Source: RGIG7300 sp045649645
GTDB taxonomy: Bacteria > Bacillota > Clostridia > Oscillospirales > CAG-272
NCBI GenBank assembly: GCA_045649645.1
Contig: JAZRQH010000193.1
Coordinates: 1-39,560, forward strand
Direction: 5' to 3'
DNA: 39,560 nucleotides
Position numbers and translations under genes: made by a program. Shown here in pieces: positions 17,352 through 23,760 of this stretch (position 1 is its first letter; each line of letters opens with the position of its first letter). The notes below the pieces were generated by a model, which worked only from the letters and a program-made list of their open reading frames with translations, did no database searches and had not been told where the DNA came from.

Positions 17352-18920
17352 ATGAAAAGATTAATCAGCTTTTTACTGGTACTTGCAACTCTGCTGTCCT
17401 GCTTAATGCTGACAGTATCCGCAGACGAGCAGATAGTGTCTGACGAGGGCAGACTCCCCTTCGAGGACGTAAAGAGTAACCATTGGTTCTTTGATGCTGT
17501 CAAGTTCTGCTATGCTAACGAAATAGTCAGCGGTATGAACGCCTATACCTTCGGCTTTTCCGGTCAGCTTACCAGAGCGCAGTTCGTAACCATGCTTGCT
17601 AACCTTGAGGGTGCTGACACAAGTGCTTACAGCGTAACTAAGTTCAGTGACGTTAAGTCAAATCACTGGTACTACGGTGCTGTTGCATGGGCGTACAGCA
17701 AGGGAATCGTAAGCGGTATGACAGATACTACCTTCCAGCCTAACGGCGTTCTTACCCGTGCTCAGCTTGCGGTAGTTATGCGTAACTATATGCAGGGCAA
17801 GTATGAGGTTACCGTAAACGACAGTGTGCTCGACAACTTTACCGATAAGCCCAAGGCTGAATATTGGTACTATGATGCAATGAAGTTTGCCGTATCCGCA
17901 GAGCTTCTTTCCGGTAACAGCGACGGCACTCTTGCTGCTACAGGCAACGTTACCCGTGCACAGGCGGCGGTTATCTTTAAGAGCTTTATGGAAAAGTACT
18001 TCTACGGTGCTTGTGTTCATAGCTTCACTCAGGCTACCTGCACTACTGCAGCTACTTGCTCTCAGTGCGGCCTTGTAAACGGACTTCCCGTAGGTCATAT
18101 CCTCTCCGCTTACGACTGTGTAACCGGCGGTCAGTGTATGTCATGTAACGAAAACGTTGCCCCCAGTAATATTCTTCATAACTTCGCGGCTGCAACCTGC
18201 ACTAAGGCTAGCACCTGCACACGTTGCGGTGAAACAAGAGGTGAAGCAAAGGGTCATAGCTGGAAGGCTGCAACCTGTGTTACCCCCAAGACCTGTAGCG
18301 TATGCGGTACAAAGGAAGGCTCTGCCAAGGGTCATAACCTCAAGGCTGCAACCTGTACTGCTCCCAAGGCCTGCGTTGTATGTAACTATATGGAAGGCGC
18401 AGCGCTCGGTCACAACTATTCCGGTAACTCCTGCACACGCTGCGGCACAGCATCCCCCTATTCCAAGGTAGCTTACAATATCAAGCAGAAGGGTACTTAC
18501 GACAAGTCTACCAACTGCTATACCTACCATACCAACGTTGACTACGGTGTTGTAGGTGTTGTATACGATGCAACTACAGGTGACCTCGGCGTATTCTTCG
18601 GCGGACAGTATACCAGCGGCGCATATGATGCTACTACTATATTCCTCCCCAAGAGCGGTACCACCTGCAGATTTGAGTATCAGTACTATCTCTCCGGCGG
18701 CTCCTGTCTCTTCGACGGTTACGGCTACATCGAGGCTAAGACCTACAACGAGGACGTTATCCCCACTTACACCAAGTACGACGGTAACGCGAGTGACCTC
18801 CAGACCGCCCGCGAAAACGTAGGCTTTGAGATGCACCTGGCACTCAGCGACGTAAACTACCTCCTCAGCAGTCTCGGTGACGTAAACATTGCCGAGTTCG
18901 GCTTCAACTACTACAAATAA
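17352..18920 (+). CDS. SLH surface protein paralog D (probable major surface protein)
   Basis: A 522-residue paralog: signal peptide to about residue 24, VSDEGRLPFEDV linker, three SLH domains, five Cys/His modules plus CTRC half-module, and a C-terminal domain ending IAEFGFNYYK. Codon choice differs from its neighbours: its last 150 codons use almost only TTC, TAC, AAC and CTC, much like tuf and pflB, which indicates high expression. It has its own extended -10 promoter, an AAAGGAG site and a terminator 10 bp after the stop. These signs together point to the main S-layer subunit, which is inference. SLH domains give wall attachment; the other parts have no assigned role. Confidence 0.91.
   Translation: MKRLISFLLVLATLLSCLMLTVSADEQIVSDEGRLPFEDVKSNHWFFDAVKFCYANEIVSGMNAYTFGFSGQLTRAQFVTMLANLEGADTSAYSVTKFSDVKSNHWYYGAVAWAYSKGIVSGMTDTTFQPNGVLTRAQLAVVMRNYMQGKYEVTVNDSVLDNFTDKPKAEYWYYDAMKFAVSAELLSGNSDGTLAATGNVTRAQAAVIFKSFMEKYFYGACVHSFTQATCTTAATCSQCGLVNGLPVGHILSAYDCVTGGQCMSCNENVAPSNILHNFAAATCTKASTCTRCGETRGEAKGHSWKAATCVTPKTCSVCGTKEGSAKGHNLKAATCTAPKACVVCNYMEGAALGHNYSGNSCTRCGTASPYSKVAYNIKQKGTYDKSTNCYTYHTNVDYGVVGVVYDATTGDLGVFFGGQYTSGAYDATTIFLPKSGTTCRFEYQYYLSGGSCLFDGYGYIEAKTYNEDVIPTYTKYDGNASDLQTARENVGFEMHLALSDVNYLLSSLGDVNIAEFGFNYYK
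18177..18410 (+). repeat. Three in-frame 78-bp Cys/His module repeats in paralog D
   Basis: Three 26-codon units (HNFAAATC, HSWKAATC and HNLKAATC starts) occupy the same place as the units in paralog C. GGCTGCAACCTG is nearly identical in all three, giving short direct repeats within the gene and between genes. Confidence 0.85.
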
Positions 18921-18930
18921 AGCATAAAAC

Positions 18931-18954
18931 AAGGCTCGTATGAGCCTTGTTTTT
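18931..18954 (+). terminator. Intrinsic terminator after paralog D
   Basis: Stem AAGGCTC (18931-18937) with complement at 18942-18948, loop GTAT, then GTTTTTC. It closes the A-D transcription region. Confidence 0.88.
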
Positions 18955-18966
18955 CTTTTGGTATTG

Positions 18967-18975
18967 TGGTATAAT
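18967..18975 (+). promoter_or_regulatory. Extended -10 promoter of the pyruvate kinase-like gene
   Basis: TGG precedes consensus TATAAT (18970-18975); a weak TTGTTT at 18947-18952 lies 17 bases upstream, partly in the preceding terminator. The leader to the ATG at 19003 is about 20 bases. Confidence 0.6.
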
Positions 18976-19002
18976 TCTTTTATCACTATTAAGGATGTTT
19001 TT

Positions 19003-19935
19003 ATGAGTACAGAGATATTTGCCACCTTCGGTCCCTCCTGCAGGGATGAGGAAACTTTAGGGAAAATGGTTGCAGAGGGCTTAACGGGAATGAGACTCAA
19101 CCTTTCTCATATGACCTTATGGGATGCAGCTGACTATATAAGCGCATACCAAAGCGTTACCGATACACCCAGGATACTTATAGATATGCAGGGTCCCGAG
19201 TTGAGGGTCGGGAAAGCCGATATTGAGATCAAGGGAAGGCTTGACCTTAATGATATCGAGCTTCCGACGGTTGTTCTCAACGAACTTGAAGCAGGGGACG
19301 AGCTGCTTCTTGACGACGGAAAGCTCTTATGCCGTATGACTGACCCGCGTCACGCCGATGTTATCCGCGGAGGCTTTCTCGCAAGCCGCAAAAGCGTTAA
19401 GATAAAGGGCAAAAACGTCGATATGCCCGTGCTTACAGACCACGATATAGCCAACATCAAGGCGGCAAGGGAATACGGCGTTACGGCGATCATGCAGCCA
19501 TTTGTAAGAAGCGGTAATGACCTTAAAAAAGTAAGGGAAATACTTGATGAAAACGGTGCGGAAAATATAAAAATATACGCTAAGATAGAAAACAGACAGG
19601 GGTCGGAAAACCTTTCAGACATTCTTTCTCACTGCGATGCGATCGTCATCGCCAGAGGAGATCTGGGCAACGATATGCCCCTGTGGGAGCTTCCCGCAGT
19701 ACAGAAGCGTATAGAGGATGCCTGTCACAAAGCGGAAAAGCCCTATATCGTTGTCACCCAGATGCTTGCGTCTATGGAGAACTCTCCCGTTCCCACCCGT
19801 GCAGAGGTCTCGGACATATACCACGCAGTATACCACGGAGCGTGGGGCGTTATGATAACGGGGGAATCGGCAGTGGGCAAATACCCCGTTGAAGCGGTAA
19901 AATATTTATCAAAAACGGCAAAAAGCGCAGAATAG
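19003..19935 (+). CDS. Short pyruvate kinase-like protein lacking the C-terminal domain
   Basis: A 310-residue protein with the barrel and lid of pyruvate kinase (normally about 470-590 residues). Visible family motifs are ATFGPSC near the N-terminus, RLNLSHMT, the catalytic block KIENRQGSENL, VIARGDLGNDMP, VTQMLASM, PTRAEVSDI and GESAVGKYPVEAV. The protein stops just after the last motif, so the C-terminal regulatory domain is absent. Pyruvate kinase makes ATP and pyruvate from PEP; loss of that domain and many substitutions make the real substrate uncertain. A PEP-using role near SLH proteins is worth considering because SLH domains need pyruvylated polymer, but no evidence shows this. ATG 19003 follows AAGGATG. 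Confidence 0.82.
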   Translation: MSTEIFATFGPSCRDEETLGKMVAEGLTGMRLNLSHMTLWDAADYISAYQSVTDTPRILIDMQGPELRVGKADIEIKGRLDLNDIELPTVVLNELEAGDELLLDDGKLLCRMTDPRHADVIRGGFLASRKSVKIKGKNVDMPVLTDHDIANIKAAREYGVTAIMQPFVRSGNDLKKVREILDENGAENIKIYAKIENRQGSENLSDILSHCDAIVIARGDLGNDMPLWELPAVQKRIEDACHKAEKPYIVVTQMLASMENSPVPTRAEVSDIYHAVYHGAWGVMITGESAVGKYPVEAVKYLSKTAKSAE

Positions 19936-20000
19936 GAAAAATATTTGAGATATAAACGCTATAAAAATGTAGTAATATCCAGTTTTCAAGTGTACTTAAT

Positions 20001-20006
20001 TATAAT
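20001..20006 (+). promoter_or_regulatory. Possible -10 element of paralog E
   Basis: Consensus TATAAT 31 bases before the ATG at 20037, within a 101-bp AT-rich gap. No convincing -35 box was found at 16-18 bases upstream. Confidence 0.4.
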
Positions 20007-20036
20007 AACTTAAAAACATCAAAAAAGGAGAGAAAT

Positions 20037-21683
20037 ATGAAAAGATTGCTCGGAATTTTACTTGTGATAGCAATGCTCATTGTAAGCCTTTTTATAACCG
20101 TATCCGCCGAGGATGGATTTGTTTCGGACGAGGGCAGAATGCTATTTGACGACGTAAAGTCCCATTATTGGTATGCTCCCGCCGTGGAGTTCTGTTATAC
20201 CAACGGCATAATCAAGGGTATCAGTACCTATCAGTTTCAGCCCGAGGAAGGATTGACTCGCGCTCAGTTCGTTGTTATGCTGGCTAACCTTGAGGGTGTA
20301 GGTGGATATCTCGGTGAATTTACAAAGTTCACAGACGTTAAGAGAACACACTGGTATTATAATGCTGTTGCCTGGGCGTACAGCGAAGGAATTGTCAGCG
20401 GTATAAGCGAGGACAGATTCGGACCTGCAAGCATCATTACACGTGCTCAGATAGCAAGAATGATGAAGCAGTATATGGAAAATAAGTACACGGTTGAAGT
20501 GGCCGAGGGTTGTCTTGACCGCTTTGCCGATAAGAACAAGATCCCTGCGTGGGCATTTGAGGGTATGGAATATGCTGTGTCTTCGGGTCTTATCTCGGGT
20601 ATGAGCGAGACCTCTATGGCACCTAATTCTACGCTTACCCGTGCACAGGCGGCACGTATAATAATGTCCTTTATGAAGCTGTACAGGTGTGCCGACTGCG
20701 AGCATATTTTTGCGGATGCTACCTGTACCGTAGGAGCTAAGTGTACTCTTTGCGGTATCGTGACTACCCTGCCCAACGGACATATTATTCAGACGGCAAA
20801 CTGTACCTATGACGGTATATGTAGGGTTTGCGGAGCTACAGTCAAGGCGGCAGGTCACGCATATAGAGAAGCAACCTGTCAGGCTCCCATGACCTGCAGA
20901 CGCTGCAGCACAACTATAGGTAACCCCTCTGTGTTTCACGGTAGCACCACGGCGACCTGTACCGAGTATAGCAGATGTCCCGTATGCCATATTATCGTCG
21001 GGCCGAAAAAGGATCATGACTGGAAGTTTATTGCCTGCGGACAACCAATAGAATGTAAGAACTGCGGAGAAAAGGGAAAGGTCTATAACCATAACTGGAA
21101 CTCGGGTAACTGTACCATACCTAGGCATTGTGTAATATGCTCAAAGACCGACGGCGAAGCTCCCGGACATAAGTTTGTTGACGGCGGCAACTGTACTGTT
21201 TGTGGCAGGACCTCTCCGTATCAGACCGTATGGTTTGCCATAAAGAAGAATGGCGTTTACGATTACGACAGTCACAGCTTTACCTATGCACAGTATAACA
21301 GCACGGGCGACGGAATCTCCTCCCTTATTTATACCTGCGCTGACGTAGGAATATATACTCTGTATATGAAGGCACATGATAACGGTGCAATGGAAACTGT
21401 GCTTATAGAATTTGCAAAGAACGGTACCGTTACCAATATCACATATATATATTACGACAGCAACGGAAACGTAGTTACAGCGGCTGAGGGATTTGTTAAT
21501 GCGGCTGTATTCAAGAACGGAGTTCTTCCCTCATTCAGTAGCTTTGAGGGCGACAGAAATAATATGTATAACGTCCGTGTGGATGCAAGCAAGCTCATAG
21601 ATGAGGCGTTGAAAGAGGCAAACCTTACAATGAAGCCTATCTCGGGTCACACCGTAAAGGATTTCGGATTTAAAAATTATTAA
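20037..21683 (+). CDS. SLH surface protein paralog E (longest module run)
   Basis: A 548-residue paralog. Signal peptide to about residue 23 (TVSA), VSDEGRMLFDDV linker, three SLH domains, six Cys/His modules plus half-module CTVC, and a C-terminal domain ending VKDFGFKNY. Its modules are more irregular than those of C and D (for example one reads CGQPIECKNCG) and its SLH 3 is of the (N)KIPAWAFEGMEYAV type, so it is a more distant member. Codon use is ordinary, unlike D. A strong AAAGGAG site precedes the ATG. It is separated from A-D by the pyruvate kinase-like gene and probably transcribed alone. Confidence 0.9.
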   Translation: MKRLLGILLVIAMLIVSLFITVSAEDGFVSDEGRMLFDDVKSHYWYAPAVEFCYTNGIIKGISTYQFQPEEGLTRAQFVVMLANLEGVGGYLGEFTKFTDVKRTHWYYNAVAWAYSEGIVSGISEDRFGPASIITRAQIARMMKQYMENKYTVEVAEGCLDRFADKNKIPAWAFEGMEYAVSSGLISGMSETSMAPNSTLTRAQAARIIMSFMKLYRCADCEHIFADATCTVGAKCTLCGIVTTLPNGHIIQTANCTYDGICRVCGATVKAAGHAYREATCQAPMTCRRCSTTIGNPSVFHGSTTATCTEYSRCPVCHIIVGPKKDHDWKFIACGQPIECKNCGEKGKVYNHNWNSGNCTIPRHCVICSKTDGEAPGHKFVDGGNCTVCGRTSPYQTVWFAIKKNGVYDYDSHSFTYAQYNSTGDGISSLIYTCADVGIYTLYMKAHDNGAMETVLIEFAKNGTVTNITYIYYDSNGNVVTAAEGFVNAAVFKNGVLPSFSSFEGDRNNMYNVRVDASKLIDEALKEANLTMKPISGHTVKDFGFKNY

Positions 21684-21702
21684 TTATCTGTAGTAAACCC
21701 AC

Positions 21703-21738
21703 CTCCGGTTGTGTACTTATATATATACACAACCGGAG
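21703..21738 (+). promoter_or_regulatory. Long hairpin between paralog E and the next LRR-SLH gene
   Basis: A perfect 13-bp inverted repeat (arms 21703-21715 and 21726-21738, starting CTCCGGTTG) with a 10-base AT loop. No T-run follows; instead the ribosome binding site of the next gene lies about 10 bases downstream. It may be an imperfect terminator of paralog E or a leader structure of the next gene. Confidence 0.6.
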
Positions 21739-21758
21739 ATCTTATATAGGGGTATATT

Positions 21759-23543
21759 ATGAAAAAGCTCAGCAGTATATTATTGACCATACTAACTCTT
21801 TCTCTGCTTATCACTTCTGTTCCCATATATGCGGCAGAGGATGAATTTGATTTTGACAAGCTGAAGAGAGATTACGCCCGTTATTATAGAGATATTTCAC
21901 CCGATGACGTTGAGATAGTATGCGACTACGGCTCATACGAAGAAGGCCGTGTAGTTGAACTTGCAATTAAGGGTGACACTATAAACTACGAGCCCTATGA
22001 GTTTTATATAGGGAAGCTTTGCTTCCGTTTTTCCTCAAAGTACTATGCCGACAGACTTTATCTTTACAGAGAGGCCTCCTACGGCTGGGAGTTTGTCAAC
22101 CTACCCAAAGCCTATGAAAACGGGCTTATTACAAGTAAGGGCATATACAACGTAGCGGTACTCCACGGAGTTGATACCTACGCGCCTGAGGATATAGAGG
22201 TAGAACAGAACGGTATCAAATGGAGCTTTGACCCGGTCAAGGGTCATCTTAAGCTGGATGGCAAAGGTATTATGCCCGACTATAAGCTTGTTGGCGGCAG
22301 GTCCACATCTCCCACGTCAAAGTGGAGGTATGATATCAAGACTATAGATGTGAACTGCAGTTCTCCTATAGGCGCATACGCCTTTTACAACTGCGAAAAT
22401 GTAACCCATATTGATCTCTGGAGCAGCGTAAAGGACATCGGTAACAATGCCTTTGAGGGTTGTAGTTCCATCACTCGAATAGATATTCGTAGCGGCACCG
22501 AAAAGATATCCTCCGAGGCATTCAAGGACTGTAGTTCTCTTGTCACGGTGGATACCAACGGTACTGTTGCTGAGATATCGTCGGGAGCTTTTAAGAACTG
22601 TACGTCACTAAAGACTCTGAAGTTTTACACAAGTGTTCAATACATAAAGGAAAATGCCTTTGAGGGCTGCACCTCTCTTACCGGATTTGATTTTCCCGAG
22701 TCGATACGGGAGATAGGGAAGGACGCCTTTAAGGGTTGTACCAATCTTAAAAGTCTTAAATTTTACGGTAAGCCTCCAAAGGAGTACTCGGGTATTTCAA
22801 AGGACTATAAGGGTGAGATCTTATATCCCGATGACAACAACCGTTGGACGGATGAGATAAGGTCGGCAATATCCGATACCGCCGTCTGGTCAGCCTTTGA
22901 TGCCCCCGATATAAAGAGAATAGAAAACTATTTTGAGGATCTTTCTCCCAAAGCGTGGTATCTTTCGGCAGTGCAGTATTGCTACGGCGAAAAATATCTT
23001 ATCGGTACGGGACAATACCGCTTTGAGCCCAACAAGAAGCTCACCCGTGAGGAGACTGCAATGCTCCTCTATAAATACAGAGGAAAGGGCGAGACCTATG
23101 AGGAATACAACTTTAAGGACGTAGTGCCGGGAGCTTGGTATGCCGATGCGGTAGAGTGGATGTATCGAAAGGGCTATAGCTACGGAATTTCGGCCCACGA
23201 GTTCGGTGTGGGTCTTGACGTCACCCGAGAGGACTTTATAACTCTTATCTATAACGTCCACCGTGAGAGATGGGAAACTATGGATTACCTCTATCACCGC
23301 GAAACCATCGAGAGCTTTTCCGATCACAACGAGATATCAAGCTACGCCCTGCAGGCAATGAGGTTTACTACAGGTGTGTATTATGCTTACGTCGGCAAGT
23401 GGGAGGATGAGCTTGACCCCATTATCTACGGTAATAACGGAAAGATAATGCCCAAGGCGACCTGCACGAGGGCAGAAGCGGCGGCAATACTCATGCGTAG
23501 CGCCTACGTGTATAACAAAATGGATGTTTTCCTGCCGTCTTAG
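21759..23543 (+). CDS. LRR-SLH surface protein
   Basis: A 594-residue exported protein. Signal peptide to about residue 25 (IYAAED), an unassigned N-terminal region to about residue 145, a cap like that of the giant LRR protein (KWSFDPVKGHLKLDGKG), about six BspA-type LRR_5 repeats (about 195-345, each with AF..C.S(L/I)), then three SLH domains (about 388-590), the last interrupted by a longer loop. Same order (LRR then SLH) as the protein at 2914, opposite to the array proteins. The start has AGGGG upstream. Likely wall-attached binding protein; ligand unknown. A terminator follows. Confidence 0.9.
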   Translation: MKKLSSILLTILTLSLLITSVPIYAAEDEFDFDKLKRDYARYYRDISPDDVEIVCDYGSYEEGRVVELAIKGDTINYEPYEFYIGKLCFRFSSKYYADRLYLYREASYGWEFVNLPKAYENGLITSKGIYNVAVLHGVDTYAPEDIEVEQNGIKWSFDPVKGHLKLDGKGIMPDYKLVGGRSTSPTSKWRYDIKTIDVNCSSPIGAYAFYNCENVTHIDLWSSVKDIGNNAFEGCSSITRIDIRSGTEKISSEAFKDCSSLVTVDTNGTVAEISSGAFKNCTSLKTLKFYTSVQYIKENAFEGCTSLTGFDFPESIREIGKDAFKGCTNLKSLKFYGKPPKEYSGISKDYKGEILYPDDNNRWTDEIRSAISDTAVWSAFDAPDIKRIENYFEDLSPKAWYLSAVQYCYGEKYLIGTGQYRFEPNKKLTREETAMLLYKYRGKGETYEEYNFKDVVPGAWYADAVEWMYRKGYSYGISAHEFGVGLDVTREDFITLIYNVHRERWETMDYLYHRETIESFSDHNEISSYALQAMRFTTGVYYAYVGKWEDELDPIIYGNNGKIMPKATCTRAEAAAILMRSAYVYNKMDVFLPS

Positions 23544-23591
23544 TTGTACAGTGTTCTCACAAATTAGGATTGAGGTCGATTCTTTACAACT

Positions 23592-23620
23592 AAAAAAAGC
23601 ACCCGTCGGGTGCTTTTTTT
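23592..23620. terminator. Terminator after the LRR-SLH gene
   Basis: Stem GCACCC/GGGTGC with a GTC loop, flanked by seven A on one side and seven T on the other, typical of an intrinsic terminator and able to work on both strands. Confidence 0.9.
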
Positions 23621-23649
23621 ATGAATGTTAAATTTCACCTTTTTTATCG

Positions 23650-23668
23650 CAAAATGTTCATTATTTTG
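23650..23668 (+). promoter_or_regulatory. Palindrome upstream of the pfl promoter
   Basis: CAAAAT (23650-23655), seven bases, ATTTTG (23663-23668). It ends 13 bases before the -35 box, a usual place for an activator or redox regulator. It does not match the Rex or Fnr consensus that I know. Confidence 0.4.
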
Positions 23669-23681
23669 TCACCTGTAATTC

Positions 23682-23710
23682 TTGAATAGAAAAATACACC
23701 GTGATATAAT
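23682..23710 (+). promoter_or_regulatory. Promoter of the split pfl operon
   Basis: TTGAAT (23682-23687), 17-base spacer ending in TGA, consensus TATAAT (23705-23710). A strong extended -10 promoter, fitting the high codon bias of the gene. Confidence 0.8.
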
Positions 23711-23760
23711 ATTGTGTGAGTAAAAAAATTCAACTATGATTGATATAGAAAGGAGTTCAT

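Larger units (their letters stand above)
12605..21683 (+). other. Array of five paralogous SLH surface-protein genes (A-E)
   Basis: Genes at 12605, 14184, 15720, 17352 and 20037 share one architecture: signal peptide, a short (V/I)SDEG linker, three SLH domains, a run of Cys/His modules, and a C-terminal domain ending in (K)D(F/I)GF. Their full module counts are 4, 4, 5, 5 and 6, each plus one short CxxC half-module. A to D are tandem with gaps of 10 to 66 bp; E is separated by the pyruvate kinase-like gene. They plainly arose by duplication, but the sequences have diverged well beyond recent copies. Confidence 0.9.

Noticed and set aside
16380..18470. Regular repeats that could suggest a CRISPR array
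   Set aside because: The units are in-frame coding modules of 78 bp with conserved Cys codons and no constant repeat/variable spacer order.
14184..18920. Lipoprotein signal (LLSC/VLSC) in paralogs B, C and D
   Set aside because: The cysteine lies inside the hydrophobic core and a good A-x-A-type cleavage site (VSA or TSA) follows; A and E lack it.
18141..19100. A 319-codon antisense frame over paralog D and the pyruvate kinase-like start
   Set aside because: Shadow of the codon-biased gene D; it runs through a terminator and a promoter and shows only low-complexity sequence.
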